Shown piece by piece: positions 1 to 10,319 of a stretch of 64,000 nt of DNA. The notes under the pieces were generated by a model. That model was not told the origin of the DNA. It was given only the letters and a program-made list of their open reading frames with translations, and did not search any database. The stretch's first letter is position 1; the number at the start of each line of letters is the position of its first letter. This DNA is from Candidozyma auris (lineage: Eukaryota; Ascomycota; Pichiomycetes; Serinales; Metschnikowiaceae), in the NCBI RefSeq assembly GCF_003013715.1, contig NC_072814.1, positions 992,001 through 1,056,000 of the forward strand. The letters are read 5' to 3'. The position numbers and the translations under genes were made by a program.

Positions 1-2264
1 TCTTCAAGATGTGGCAGTTGGCTCAAGAGGATTCAAAAGGCGCCATCAGCTTGCTCAAATCTACGAATCCTCGTGAGTTTATGACCTATCAGTGGAAGCA
101 AGCCTTGCCTCGACTCGTGTTGAACCCATTGTCTGTGATCTTTGAAGAACCTTATCCTCAAGACCTTTCGAGGCAAATATTGGCCAAACCGTTGATCACT
201 GGACTTGTCAACGAGGTATTCAAGATCATCAAAAAAATGGACTGTAAGCTTGTCAAGGGCTTTGAAAACGAGACGAACTTGATAAAGAACTGGCTGGCAT
301 ACTTCCCGTTGCCTGAGGAGAAGCAGGGCAACTATCCACCATACTATGAGTCGAACACGTTGTTTTACGACTTCTATCACCAACGTGAAATCGAGGTGGA
401 CTTGCTTCTATTGCAACCAATCTTACTAGGTGACGACCATGGAGTGAAGACCCCGTACTTGGAAAATTTGTACTCCATCTTGTGCCAACTCCTCAAGATG
501 AATACTGAACAGGGCTCCGCGTTGTTTTTGAGGAAGCTCGACGGGTACGATGCCAAAAGGAATGAGCTTGAGGCCATGACAAAAAATTTGAAACAGCTCA
601 GCATGGAAAAGTACGAATTTGAAAACACATACGAACAACGCCTGAAACAATTGCAAAAAGTGGAATCCCAAATAGAAACGCAGAACCAACTTTTGTCCCA
701 GCTTTCGTCAGAGCATGAGGCGAGGAAAAGAGAGTTCTCCTCAACCCAACAATCCCACGAACTGAGATTGGCTGACATCAATGCACAGTTGCAGGATAAG
801 GAAATCGAGCTCCAACAATTACTTCAGCAACTTGAACAGACGCGCTCTGAGGTTGCAGCACAATCTAAGGCTTCACCTGGCGTTCCCGTCACCGTTCAAA
901 CAGAACAACCACGTGAACAAGAATTGAAGAGATCTGAACCTCAACAACATGAGCAGGCTCACCACGGCGATGCTGTTAATAACACCCCTGATTTGTCTGA
1001 CCTTGCTGATGTGGCCATGTATGGTGCCGCCTTGAATGGAGAAACACCTCCGGCCCAAAAGGAAGCTCAAAGACGTTTGAGCGAACGCGAGTTAGAACTC
1101 CAAAGAAGGGAACAAGCTCTTCAAGAAAGGGAACAGCAGCTTGCAGCTCCACCGCAAATTCACGCTCGCTCAATGTCACAACCTTTGGAGGAAGTGCAAA
1201 GTTACAACAATAGTAACGGCTCTAGTAATGGCGGGGTCTATAATGGTGCCTACAACGCGCCTAACATGAACGCTCCTAACATGAACGATCAAGCTAGAGA
1301 AAGTCAGGAAGGGTTCAATAATGACTACAGCAACGGCGCATTTTACGATGCCCAGAGCTATCAGGGCCCACCTGCTCAGTTTTATGGTAATCCGCAACAA
1401 GGGCAGTACATGGGTGCACCTCACGCAAGAAGCTCCCAATCATTTCCTTCGCTTAGCAAACCGCAACAACAAAACGGTCCATATGAGGGCTACGTTGATC
1501 AGAGACCACCTCACGGGTTACCACCAAACGGCTTTCCCCAAAGCGCATTACCAGCAACCTTACGTAACCCACAACGTTACCAGCAAAACGCCCCACCTCC
1601 GGGACCTAATCAGCCTAAACACAGAATGGGCTCATATCCTAATCTCCAGAGACCTTATCCTGACCAGATGCAAGTACCACCCATGGGCCACCAACAAATG
1701 CCACAGGGCTCAATGATAATGGGACAAATGCCACCTCAGCAGATGCCCCACGGGATGAGTATGGGAGGCCCCTCGGGAGTGCAAAGAAAGGCAAACCGTC
1801 GTTCAGCATTCCCACAGATGGAAGGTGGCACTCTAAACATTGATTACGGTGGGAGAGGTGGCATGCCTATGCCTGGAGCAGGCAACGCTCCCACCACCAA
1901 AGCGAAGCATCGGTCAATGATGCCTGGACAAATGATGCAACCGCAGCAGCTGCCTCCCTTGGGTACACAGAGCCAGCAATTGGGCCAGGCGCCACCGTTG
2001 GCGAATCAGCAACTGCAGGGACAGTTAAACCAGGCTGGTAGATCTTCCAACAACTTGCAACCGCAAAACCACCTTCGTCCACCTCAAGGAACCTCCAACT
2101 CAGGCTCCATGACCCTGGCCAACTCTACGGATCTGCCCAAGACGTCTACATCGAATGTTGAGCAGAATATAAGAATCGAAGTGCCATTGACAAAAAGCAA
2201 AGGTGTGCCGCCTGTGCCTGATGGGGAGAAGAAAAAGAAAAAGAAAAAGGGTATCTTCAAGTAA
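1..2264 (+). CDS. SVL3: SVL3/PAM1-like protein, 5' end outside window
   Basis: The frame is open from the first base of the window (codons precede the first visible ATG at 9), so this is the 3' part of a longer gene. The first ~165 visible residues are helical and fit the ketopantoate-reductase-like C-terminal fold present in yeast Svl3/Pam1. Residues ~180-290 form a Gln/Glu-rich coiled coil. From ~390 to 720 the protein is low-complexity, rich in Gln, Pro, Met, Asn and Gly. It ends in a seven-lysine run followed by GIFK. Svl3 and Pam1 are poorly understood cortical/vacuolar-phenotype proteins of ~825-830 residues, so about 70 residues or more are missing upstream. Family assignment rests on recalled domain order and is moderately sure. 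Confidence 0.65.
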   Translation, partial: FKMWQLAQEDSKGAISLLKSTNPREFMTYQWKQALPRLVLNPLSVIFEEPYPQDLSRQILAKPLITGLVNEVFKIIKKMDCKLVKGFENETNLIKNWLAYFPLPEEKQGNYPPYYESNTLFYDFYHQREIEVDLLLLQPILLGDDHGVKTPYLENLYSILCQLLKMNTEQGSALFLRKLDGYDAKRNELEAMTKNLKQLSMEKYEFENTYEQRLKQLQKVESQIETQNQLLSQLSSEHEARKREFSSTQQSHELRLADINAQLQDKEIELQQLLQQLEQTRSEVAAQSKASPGVPVTVQTEQPREQELKRSEPQQHEQAHHGDAVNNTPDLSDLADVAMYGAALNGETPPAQKEAQRRLSERELELQRREQALQEREQQLAAPPQIHARSMSQPLEEVQSYNNSNGSSNGGVYNGAYNAPNMNAPNMNDQARESQEGFNNDYSNGAFYDAQSYQGPPAQFYGNPQQGQYMGAPHARSSQSFPSLSKPQQQNGPYEGYVDQRPPHGLPPNGFPQSALPATLRNPQRYQQNAPPPGPNQPKHRMGSYPNLQRPYPDQMQVPPMGHQQMPQGSMIMGQMPPQQMPHGMSMGGPSGVQRKANRRSAFPQMEGGTLNIDYGGRGGMPMPGAGNAPTTKAKHRSMMPGQMMQPQQLPPLGTQSQQLGQAPPLANQQLQGQLNQAGRSSNNLQPQNHLRPPQGTSNSGSMTLANSTDLPKTSTSNVEQNIRIEVPLTKSKGVPPVPDGEKKKKKKKGIFK

Positions 2265-2454
2265 TGACTCCCACGATCGTTTTTCCACATGTACATTAGA
2301 CTTTACTCTGAAGCCATATATTGTAACAAAGTACGAAATTCAACCATCTTTTCGCAGCCATTCTTGTAAACCAATAATAATACTGCACCAACCAACCAGT
2401 CGCAATCACCTTGAGCCCAAACCATTATACACCCCAAAGCTACTAAAAACAATC

Positions 2455-3081
2455 ATGGCCAGATCCTTTTACGGCGACGATGAGTTTGTCGAGACCAAGC
2501 CCGGCTATAAGAGTGAAATATCAAAAAGTCTAAAGGAAAAAGAGTCCTTGCATGGCAACATCTCTTTCGTTGAAGGAATGGGCGTCAGAACAACTCCATA
2601 CTTGGAGAAATTGGTGAACAGGTCAAAGACTTACCTTGAGGACAAATTTTCCATCTACGGAGCTGAGGTTGGGACACAGATTTCTGCAGCACGCAATGAA
2701 GTCAAGGCATTTGCAACTAAAGCCAATGACTTGATCAAGGAGCCAGATATGCTCATGGAAGTCACGTTCCCAACGTTGGTGAGTGCTATTATGGTGAATA
2801 ATCGAGCAGCACCATTGAGAATCCTTTTTCCAATCACGGTATCCGCTGCTGCATTTAGAATTGCCATGCCCAAGACATATGAGGCAAGTAGAGACAAGGT
2901 TTTGGAGTGGGAGAAAGAGACGTACCCAGATACATACAAGCAACAGCAAGACCTCGTACAATCGGGAAGAGAGTTGTGGGAGCAGTTCCGTCAAGTACGT
3001 GAGCAGTCGAAACTAGATTTGCAACAGCATGTGCACAATGCCAGAGTGTACTTAACAGAGGTGTTGAAGGATGAGGACTAG
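2455..3081 (+). CDS. MIC27: MICOS complex subunit, Mic26/Mic27 (apolipoprotein O) family
   Basis: A 208-residue protein starting at the ATG at 2455; the frame is open upstream but has no better ATG. Mic26/27 proteins sit in the mitochondrial inner membrane and help hold cristae junctions together with Mic10 and Mic60, in contact with cardiolipin. The family shape is visible: a short soluble N-terminus (~1-55), a helical region containing YLEDKFSIYGAEV, a hydrophobic segment at ~100-140 (VSAIMVNNRAAPLRILFP onward) and a charged C-terminal helix. The gene is convergent with the transporter downstream, with only 42 bp between stop codons. A TTTCGCAGCCA motif lies 95 bp before the start. Mic26 and Mic27 cannot be told apart here; the symbol is the likelier fungal member. 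Confidence 0.65.
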   Translation: MARSFYGDDEFVETKPGYKSEISKSLKEKESLHGNISFVEGMGVRTTPYLEKLVNRSKTYLEDKFSIYGAEVGTQISAARNEVKAFATKANDLIKEPDMLMEVTFPTLVSAIMVNNRAAPLRILFPITVSAAAFRIAMPKTYEASRDKVLEWEKETYPDTYKQQQDLVQSGRELWEQFRQVREQSKLDLQQHVHNARVYLTEVLKDED

Positions 3082-3123
3082 AGTAGCATGGGGTAGATAG
3101 TATTTTATTATCTAAATCTATTT

Positions 3124-5136
3124 TTAATGAGCTAAGATATCGTATGTGGTATAGACAACCGCGAGTGCTCCAAGGAGAATAAGGAAGTAGTCTAAGTGGG
3201 CTAGCCATCTCTTTTTGGTAGCGTCTGGATCAGGCTTTACCGTGAAGCAGTCCTCGCAATCTGTCTGACAGCAGGTCTTGAGATGAAGCATTGGCGGATA
3301 CATGTAAACCAATGGGATGCAAGCAAAACAACCAACAAAGGAGACAAACTTGTCTAGGTTTTTGCCTCCGTACAATGCAATCGTAGCAGTTGTGAGAACG
3401 AACAAACAACGAAGAAGATTTTTCTGCCACTTTACTCTAGCCGAATATCTCCCGGACTTGTGGGGCAGAAAGAATTTCAGTTCGATGAGACGTACTGCGG
3501 GAAAGATTTGAATTGGCGTCGATAAAAGGATGGCACATGCATAAAGAACTTGTGTCATGATAACCGTGGGTGATTCCTGGGGAATGTTAAGTAAAATGAC
3601 GGTGTGGATCTTCTTACCGTAGGTAAGATAACCGATGGAACCAACAAAGACAAAAATTGATGAAATCGTTAAAATCACCGATAACAATACTTTGGGAAAA
3701 TGACTAGGGTAGATCATGGACTCTTGAATGGGTATGATGAGCCCAATACCTTCAAATGCAAAAATGGCGACTCCAATGAATAAAGACGACTCGGACTTAT
3801 TAAAGAAAAAATGGATGCCTTCTCCAGGGATCAAGTGATTTTGAAAGTATTGTCGAATGGTGTAGTATAAGATAGTCACCAAGCCAGCAAAGATGAATAT
3901 GTTGGCCAAGAGGGCCAGAAGAGAAAGCCTTGTGATGTCTCTAATCATGGAGAGCGGTGTCAAGATCACCGCTTGAAACAAGATAAACCAGAAAATGTCA
4001 AGGTCCCTCGTCTGGTAAGATGAGATGTTCACCAAGAAAGCACGCAAATTCTCAGCAGTGAATACGATGTAAGCGGCCACAAACCCAATTTGAGAAATAA
4101 TGATCGAGAATAGGATCAACCGTTGGAGATTGACGCCGTATGTCTTCAAGCCAATTTCAGCGAAACCAGAAACTTTAGTGGCCACTTTGGACTGAACCAA
4201 AATATAGTAGCACCAAAAGGAAAGAAGGCCAAAGAGAAACAAGACCACTGCGGAGAACAAAAGCCCACCACTTGAGAATGCTTTGGGTAAAAAGAGGACA
4301 CCTGTGCCAACAAACGCCTTCAAAAGGAGGAAGTATGCTTTTGTATCAGAGGCAGTACCATTTGGGTTGACGTCAGAAGGAAGAAGTGGGGTGTCTTCTC
4401 CGTAAGGTAAATAAGGTTCGTAGTGACAAGCCAAATCCTCCTCGTCCTCTAAATCCTCACCGGCGAAGTGTCCATATATACTTAGAAATTCAACAAAGTT
4501 CCTTGTGATTAAACTTGGAGTTCTCTTGTTTTTGGCCAAAATAAAGTGCCTTCGGAAACCTCCAGGCACCCTCAAGTGCGAGGCAGTGGAGCCTCTTCTT
4601 GAACCTGGTTCTAACAGCAGATCTGATTTCGATCTCTTCAATCCAGGTCTCGAGTCGTTGCTCAACTTGTATAATGCTCTAGTGATGTCAGCACCCTCAG
4701 CAGCGAGACCGTCCTCATGAGAATTGTTTAGGTGTTTTGCAACCGTCTGCAACACTTTTGGGTCCTTTATTCCCAGAGTCAAATCAGGCTCGTCTTCCCC
4801 ATCCCTTTCCTCAATATTGGGACTGTTTGAACGTCCGCTGTGGCTCGAGTCCTCAATGACATTTTCCGATGAATGCAATGAGCTTGGAGTACCTCCGATT
4901 TGATTCAAGAAGGAAGCATTTCTCTTGTACAGGTTCAGAGCAGAATATGAACGAGGAGAGTTGGTTTTGGAATTGAACAGTGAACGCGTGAGTTTTGCTA
5001 TGGAGTCTCTTCGGCCCGTGATTGCACGAGGCTGGGTCATGAGAGTGGGAAGAGGAAGAAGTGTTGATCTTGTATGGGAAGGGAAGCGCTGATAAGAATT
5101 GTTGGTACAGGAGCCGCGATAAGATGTTGGTGCCAT
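3124..5136 (-). CDS. AVT3: Vacuolar amino-acid transporter, AVT3/AVT4 type
   Basis: A 670-residue amino acid/auxin permease (AAAP family) protein. The first ~265 residues are hydrophilic, Ser/Arg-rich then acidic, as in Avt3 and Avt4, which have long cytosolic N-termini and are 690-715 residues long. The membrane domain starts at the signature AYFLLLKAFVGTGVLFLPKA (~265-285) and holds about ten or eleven hydrophobic segments to the C-terminus. Avt3/4 export neutral amino acids from the vacuole to the cytosol. The start at 5136 is the first ATG after an in-frame gap and is preceded by a T-rich tract. Whether it is Avt3 or Avt4 cannot be decided by eye. Confidence 0.8.
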   Translation of the reverse strand: MAPTSYRGSCTNNSYQRFPSHTRSTLLPLPTLMTQPRAITGRRDSIAKLTRSLFNSKTNSPRSYSALNLYKRNASFLNQIGGTPSSLHSSENVIEDSSHSGRSNSPNIEERDGEDEPDLTLGIKDPKVLQTVAKHLNNSHEDGLAAEGADITRALYKLSNDSRPGLKRSKSDLLLEPGSRRGSTASHLRVPGGFRRHFILAKNKRTPSLITRNFVEFLSIYGHFAGEDLEDEEDLACHYEPYLPYGEDTPLLPSDVNPNGTASDTKAYFLLLKAFVGTGVLFLPKAFSSGGLLFSAVVLFLFGLLSFWCYYILVQSKVATKVSGFAEIGLKTYGVNLQRLILFSIIISQIGFVAAYIVFTAENLRAFLVNISSYQTRDLDIFWFILFQAVILTPLSMIRDITRLSLLALLANIFIFAGLVTILYYTIRQYFQNHLIPGEGIHFFFNKSESSLFIGVAIFAFEGIGLIIPIQESMIYPSHFPKVLLSVILTISSIFVFVGSIGYLTYGKKIHTVILLNIPQESPTVIMTQVLYACAILLSTPIQIFPAVRLIELKFFLPHKSGRYSARVKWQKNLLRCLFVLTTATIALYGGKNLDKFVSFVGCFACIPLVYMYPPMLHLKTCCQTDCEDCFTVKPDPDATKKRWLAHLDYFLILLGALAVVYTTYDILAH

Positions 5137-6669
5137 TTACTCAAGCGGAACACGGAATTTATAGGGGTGATGAAGTTTTGAACAACCAAATTTTTAGAGT
5201 GGGATTTTTTTTTTTTCTCTTTTGCTGGTAAGACTCCAACTGGATTGAATTTTATGTATGTCATCGTGTATGGAGTATATTAACTTCCCTTCTGCTATGC
5301 TAGCTTATACTCGCACCGTCTCACGTACGGCTGCAATTTAGAACACTATGCTGGTGGGTGACGGATCCTGCTCAAGATGGAAAATCATTACATGAAATCT
5401 GTTACAAGTGCCTTCGAAGGCAGCTTAGAATTAACGTCATTGTACGTTTGACACCCAGGCAGGTTTTTGGTCGGATTTCATGTACTCAATTGGCTCTACG
5501 CCGGGAAGGCTGTTTCAAATCTTCACAGATGTCTCTAAATCTCAAATAGCTTTAGTAAACAAGTGTCATTCTACAATTAGAGTCATGTTCTTGAATTGTG
5601 TGTCATCTCTCGTGCCCCTTGTCAGGGTGCTCTACGGGTCACTCAAACCTTATATGTGTTATGCCGTAAATCTTCCTGTCACTGAACAATAAACTTGTTT
5701 ATCTCTAACTCATACAAATCACAACTAACTTTCAGACAATCGATCATCATACTTCGAGTCTTTGTACCCAGACATCACCAATGTCTTTGTGTTATGCTGT
5801 TTCACTCACCTATTGCACCGACTAATTGTTGACTTCATGCTTTGTAACAAATGCCTTTTTTCACATCTCTAATAATTGAAGCTTACCTAATAGAAGGTAT
5901 GAAATCTTTCATTTATGGGTTAGTCTACTTAGACCTCCCACAAGCGTCATTGAAAATGTTGACAACTTTTTTGCAGCAATCGAAAACCAGGACAAAATAG
6001 ATGCTGCTGAAAAATCGAAGGCGCCAGTCACCGCCAAACCAACACTTGATCAGTCTTTTTTCGTGAGTTTCCTTGCATTTTCAAACGTACACCTGTAGTC
6101 AAGTCTACGGACGAATACCAGTTTCAACTACAGGGTCTGAAGCATGGCGGCTTTATCACAGAAACCCCATAATCCACAGAACCCCTAGATTCTAAAGTAT
6201 ATGAGTAGCAACTACCAGATCTTTTGATCAGAGATTACAACTCGCCATGAATTGATTTTAAAAATGATCGCTTGTCCACTATAATGATCAGAGTAGAGCG
6301 TGGACGCCAAAAGCAGGCTGAGATCTTGCAGCACAGTATGACAGCAACGGTCCACCAAAGTGCACCCAGAAACCGAGATTCAGCAAATTCTACTCGGATT
6401 TTCAGGAAATCAGCTAATACGTGAAAAAAAGCGAAGATACTCTCACGTCTTTTCATTCATTTTATAGATGCCTGGTCTTCCCCAGCACAGCCATTTTGAA
6501 GGAGGTCTGCAGGAACCTGGAGTAGGCTTGAGCAAGACACAATGTAGGAAAATACGCTACAAAAAATACTACAAAAAAAAAAAAAGAAAGAGAAAATAAA
6601 AGAACGAACTTCTGTATTCCCTTTCCTTTTAAACTGCAAACCTAAAGCATCTTCCAAAATCCCCCCGCC
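5137..6669. other. Long intergenic region, divergent AVT3 / KRE1 promoters
   Basis: About 1.5 kb with no convincing gene. A T12 tract (~5206-5217) lies close to the transporter start and an A-rich tract (~6570-6600) close to KRE1. Short open frames here have unbiased composition. One frame without an ATG, roughly 5880-6098, reads like coding sequence (see findings). No tRNA, LTR or repeat was seen. Confidence 0.6.
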
Positions 6670-7029
6670 ATGAACTTCCTTTATCTTCTAGCTTTGGTTT
6701 CGATGGTTACAGCCTTCAACTTAAATGACTTCCTCCATAGACGTGACGAAACAACCTCCAAGTCGTCCACTTTCGTTTACATCACTGTTACCACGGGAGG
6801 ACGCGTTATCACCACGTCTTCCGCATATCAGCAGTCGTTCAAAACAACTTATACTGATACCACGGCATCTGTGCCCGCTGGTAGTGCTGGGTTGGGCCTG
6901 AAAACGGGCAATGTCGGTGCAGTGAAGTCGTACGAGCAGACGACCATAAGCAACGCTGGCCCTGGAGGTTGGGGTTCATATGCTGGCATTGTCGGCTGGG
7001 CCGCCATTGCCCTTGGCTACTTGCTCTGA
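6670..7029 (+). CDS. KRE1: Kre1-like small GPI-anchored cell-wall protein
   Basis: A 119-residue secreted protein. Residues 1-15 are a signal peptide ending near VTA. The middle holds the Kre1-type VYITVTTGGRVITTSSAYQQ segment (~36-56) and is rich in Thr/Ser, apt for O-mannosylation. The C-terminus has a spacer (NAGPGGWGS) and a hydrophobic tail (YAGIVGWAAIALGYLL), the classic GPI-anchor signal; the omega site is probably the Asn/Ala/Gly near 97-99. Kre1 acts in beta-1,6-glucan assembly at the cell surface. Kre1 proteins in CTG-clade yeasts are much shorter than the 313-residue Saccharomyces protein, so the length fits. A YNL320W homologue lies 1.7 kb downstream, echoing the Saccharomyces KRE1-VNX1-YNL320W cluster. 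Confidence 0.7.
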   Translation: MNFLYLLALVSMVTAFNLNDFLHRRDETTSKSSTFVYITVTTGGRVITTSSAYQQSFKTTYTDTTASVPAGSAGLGLKTGNVGAVKSYEQTTISNAGPGGWGSYAGIVGWAAIALGYLL

Positions 7030-7806
7030 GGGGACCTTGTAATATGGCTTGAATGAGATTGGCTATGAGCATCCAGGCGAACGCTGAGTTAGGATCTGTT
7101 TTGTATACTTCTAAGCTAGTGCTCATGCAGGGATTGTGATAAAGACAGCTAAAGAAGTTGCTAAGTCAATTCGAAATCATTTTTGAATTTTGTTTTAAAA
7201 ACTGTAGCTTGGAGAATGTAGGATGAATGTGAAGTCGCTTAAGAGACTCATAAGAAATCAATATAAGCAACTCAAAACATTTGATTTCGGCTTCGATGTA
7301 TAGATTTCATAAACTATCTTCCTGTGGCTTCTGGACATAGTCACCTCACGGCTGCGAAATGAATAGCCCATAGAAGCATTTACCACGAGCAAGAGTTGAG
7401 GTTTTAGTTCCAATAACTGTGAAGTATTACCATGGAGATATTAAACTCGACTGATTCCGCTGGAAGTTATCATTTCATAAATAGCTCCTAATTTGGGGTC
7501 TCTTGAGGGTGTGTTCTCAGTAGCCGAACCCAGAGTTCCACACAAACTACCAATCACGAGGAATTTGTAGAAAATACAAAAATCAAGCAACTTGGCTCCA
7601 AAATAGAGTCTAATTTTGATAAAAATCCTCGTTTTATCCAATTAAAGCTATACCGTGACGTGATATACGCCGATAGAGGCGAGTTGCTTGTACATGAGTG
7701 TGCTGGCATCTACGCGCACATTTAATCCTTCATCCATCATTTTCTCAACGCAAAAAAAAAAAAGGCGTCTTCAAAAAGCGATTATAGCATCAGTGATTAC
7801 TTCAGC
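7030..7806. other. Intergenic region upstream of CDC33
   Basis: Non-coding region of 0.78 kb between KRE1 and CDC33. It contains a CGGCTGCGAAA motif at 7349-7359 and an A-rich tract just before the CDC33 start. No RNA gene was recognised. Confidence 0.6.
7349..7359 (+). promoter_or_regulatory. CGGCTGCGAAA motif (one mismatch to the recurrent word)
   Basis: One-mismatch copy of the recurrent TGGCTGCGAAA word, about 450 bp upstream of CDC33. Function unknown. Confidence 0.45.
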
Positions 7807-8436
7807 ATGTCGGAGGATTTGACCAAGAAGACCGAAGAATTGTCTCTCGAGAACGAAAAGACTGTCTTGAGCAGCAAGGAGGAATTCACCGCCAAGCATC
7901 CCTTAAACTCCAAATGGACCTTGTGGTACACAAAGCCCATGACCAACAGGTCCGAGACTTGGCAGGATTTGTTGAAGCCAGTGATCACTTTCAGTTCCGT
8001 CGAGGAATTCTGGGGCATTCACAATTCCATTCCAACCGCCTCGCAGTTGCCCTTGAAGTCCGACTACCACTTGTTCAAAGAAGGTATCAAGCCAGAGTGG
8101 GAAGATGAGGCCAACGCCAAAGGTGGCAGATGGCAATACTCTTTCAACAATAGACGCGACGCTCTTCAGGTCATCAACGACTTGTGGTTGCGTGGTCTTT
8201 TGGCTGTCATTGGTGAGACCATCGAGGATGACGAGAACGAGGTGAATGGTATTGTCTTGAATGTTAGAAAACAGGCTTTCCGTGTGGGTATCTGGACCAG
8301 AGATTGTGATGAGTCGAGATTGGTCACCATCGGCGAGAGATTTAAGAGAGTTTTGAGATTGCCTGACGACCAGAAGGTAGAGTTTATGTCTCACGACACC
8401 TTCAACGCCAAGGGCGACCCCCAAATTTCCATTTAA
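7807..8436 (+). CDS. CDC33: Translation initiation factor eIF4E (mRNA cap-binding protein)
   Basis: A 209-residue eIF4E, close to the 213 residues of yeast Cdc33. It binds the mRNA 5' cap and recruits eIF4G to start translation in the cytosol. The cap-sandwich tryptophans are W52 (in ETWQDLL) and W98 (in KPEWEDEANAKGG), with E99 contacting the methylated guanine. W69 in VEEFWG is the eIF4G/4E-BP contact. The N-terminal ~30 residues are the usual variable tail. Leu is coded almost entirely by TTG and Arg by AGA, as in a highly expressed gene of this genome. The start is the first ATG, preceded by an A-rich leader. Confidence 0.96.
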   Translation: MSEDLTKKTEELSLENEKTVLSSKEEFTAKHPLNSKWTLWYTKPMTNRSETWQDLLKPVITFSSVEEFWGIHNSIPTASQLPLKSDYHLFKEGIKPEWEDEANAKGGRWQYSFNNRRDALQVINDLWLRGLLAVIGETIEDDENEVNGIVLNVRKQAFRVGIWTRDCDESRLVTIGERFKRVLRLPDDQKVEFMSHDTFNAKGDPQISI

Positions 8437-8684
8437 ATTTAATTTGGCGCAAGCTGCATGAGGTTTGGAGGCAGGGTAATAAGAAAATGTATAAAGTTTC
8501 ACGAAGTGGTTGCTTGCAATCTGTTGCAAGCTCGTAGGTAGACGTGACAGGAGAGTGTTATAAGTGCATAACGATTGAGGATGCCTTGCGTACGTAATTT
8601 ATACATGCCATGAAATGAAGGTGCTGGCTTCTCAATGGGGTCTCCTTGATCTGCTCTAGACGACCGAGATTGAGTAGCCTGGTA

Positions 8685-9590
8685 TCAGTAGCCCACAGGA
8701 TTGACCTTGTTCTTGATGAACTCATGCACACGTTCCCAGTAGTCTGGCTGCACTACTGTATCATTATGCTGCGAATTGGGGTACTTGAAAAACGTCCTAT
8801 CGTTGGATTGTGAAAGTTCGTAGAGTTTGTCCATATGACTGGGAGGAACGATCTCGTCTTTTCTGGCGCTGAAGAACAAAACAGGAATATTAGCGGGGAT
8901 TGAAGGCATCAAGCGCTCCAGCTCCCACTTTTGATGAACAAACACAGTAAAGTACTTGAGAAAGGGGAAGATATGGGGCACAGTTTTCGGAATGGAAAGA
9001 AAAGTATTCTCTAAAATAAGACCCTGGACGTTATTGGGCATAAGTGACGAGATGTATATGGAAACCGCCCCACCCAAAGAACGTCCATACAAGATTAATG
9101 ACGTTTGCAGAAGCTGTTCGTCCTTGGAGATATGCTTCATAACGGTCTGTGCATCTAATCGGAGACCCTCCTCAGAAGGTTTACCTGTGGATTTCCCGTA
9201 CCCTCTATACGAGTAGATGAACACGTTGTAGCCAAAGTTCTTGTAAAACATCGACACAATGGGCAAGGCATGGCCAATGTTCCCAGCGTTTGGTGAAAGT
9301 ATGAGGACCGTCTTATTGGTATATTCTGGCAGCGAGTGATCTTGCTTCAAGCAGTAGCAGTGTAACACCTCGCCATCCTCAGTATCGAGGTGAAGGTCTT
9401 CATAATCAGGCATGCCAAATTCTTCGGGTCTAGCGCAGTAACCGTGGCCGTCGTTCATGGAAGCAGGGTAAATAAGCAGGTTCTGAAAGGAGTAGAGCCC
9501 CATTAGAGCAGCGCCCGAAATAGAGAGGCCAATAAGCGCTAGCATTTTCACCAGATATAAAATTTTGCCGAAGAATTTGACGAGGCCCAT
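8685..9590 (-). CDS. Alpha/beta hydrolase of the BEM46 family (YNL320W homologue)
   Basis: A 301-residue membrane-anchored serine hydrolase. Residues ~10-40 are one hydrophobic segment, followed by the family's YSFQNLLIYPAS. The nucleophile is S171 in the GRSLGG elbow; D245 (SARKDEIVPP) and H275 (NSQHNDT) complete the triad, at family spacing. An upstream in-frame ATG at 9653 would add 21 residues, but the start at 9590 gives the length and N-terminus expected from YNL320W (284 residues). BEM46 proteins are conserved ER/membrane hydrolases of uncertain substrate, related to ABHD13. An A19 tract and a TGGCTGCGAAG motif lie upstream. Confidence 0.88.
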   Translation of the reverse strand: MGLVKFFGKILYLVKMLALIGLSISGAALMGLYSFQNLLIYPASMNDGHGYCARPEEFGMPDYEDLHLDTEDGEVLHCYCLKQDHSLPEYTNKTVLILSPNAGNIGHALPIVSMFYKNFGYNVFIYSYRGYGKSTGKPSEEGLRLDAQTVMKHISKDEQLLQTSLILYGRSLGGAVSIYISSLMPNNVQGLILENTFLSIPKTVPHIFPFLKYFTVFVHQKWELERLMPSIPANIPVLFFSARKDEIVPPSHMDKLYELSQSNDRTFFKYPNSQHNDTVVQPDYWERVHEFIKNKVNPVGY

Positions 9591-9726
9591 TGGAAGGTGG
9601 ATTTGAATGCCTGAAAAGATTGAGATCAAAAGTGGAGTTATATGTGGTACCAACGAGTGTAGGAGCGCGAACAGATGTTACTACGAGGGGCATTTCTGTA
9701 ATGGGACAACGAGGAAAGAGTAGTGG

Positions 9727-9745
9727 AAAAAAAAAAAAAAAAAAA
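9727..9745 (+). repeat. Poly(dA:dT) tract, 19 A
   Basis: Uninterrupted run of 19 A about 140 bp upstream of the BEM46-family gene. Such tracts commonly exclude nucleosomes in yeast promoters. Confidence 0.9.
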
Positions 9746-9858
9746 GCCTTTAGATATCGAACTTGATCCATCAAATCTTTGGTTGTGATCTTTGAAAGAG
9801 ATGATTTTCAAAGGAGACTTCGCAAGATGTAATTAAGCAGGTTAATGGTATCTTGAGA

Positions 9859-9869
9859 TGGCTGCGAAG
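9859..9869 (+). promoter_or_regulatory. TGGCTGCGAAG motif (one mismatch)
   Basis: One-mismatch copy of the recurrent word, 269 bp upstream of the BEM46-family gene start and 450 bp upstream of RTC1. Confidence 0.45.
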
Positions 9870-10319
9870 AATTGAGATATGGGTCAAGCGTAAACAATAT
9901 GGAAGCTTATCTGAAGTATATAAGCGAGAATGATATGTATGATCTCTTTAATTGTTGCTTGAAGAGATCTAAAAAGAAAAAGAATAAAAGAAAAAAAAAG
10001 CAGCCTTGTATAGGTATCCTCCTCGTATGAGTGTAAGTAGCACTTAAGCACATGTGGTAGTTAGTAGTAGACATACGATGATGAATGGTGGTAACACTAA
10101 CACGAACACTTTCCAAAGAAAAGAATACCAAACCTTCAAACTTCCAGCCCAATGGTTCAACTAAATAATTCCTTTCTCAATCCCGTTCGCCTTAAGTAAA
10201 TATTTAAGGACCTTCCATCACCTACCCATTGTCGCACGTAAGTGAGCTACTACTCACGCATTCGTGAAGATAGACCACCCTCTCTGACACTCCCCGCAAG
10301 ACTTCCTCAGTTGAAGCCA

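Larger units (their letters stand above)
9591..10319. other. Divergent promoter region, YNL320W homologue / RTC1
   Basis: About 0.73 kb without a gene. It holds an A19 run at 9727-9745, a TGGCTGCGAAG motif at 9859-9869 and A/G-rich sequence near 9970-10000. An in-frame stop at 10239-10241 bounds the RTC1 reading frame. Confidence 0.6.

Noticed and set aside
2203..2454. N-terminal extension of the MIC27 frame back to 2203
   Set aside because: It begins with GTG inside the SVL3-like gene and its sequence is unlike any Mic26/27 N-terminus.
10238..10310. GTAAGT at 10238 and CTTCCTCAG near 10310 as a 5'-UTR intron of RTC1
   Set aside because: No CTAAC branch sequence near the acceptor, unlike the other introns; the coding start at 10320 does not need it.
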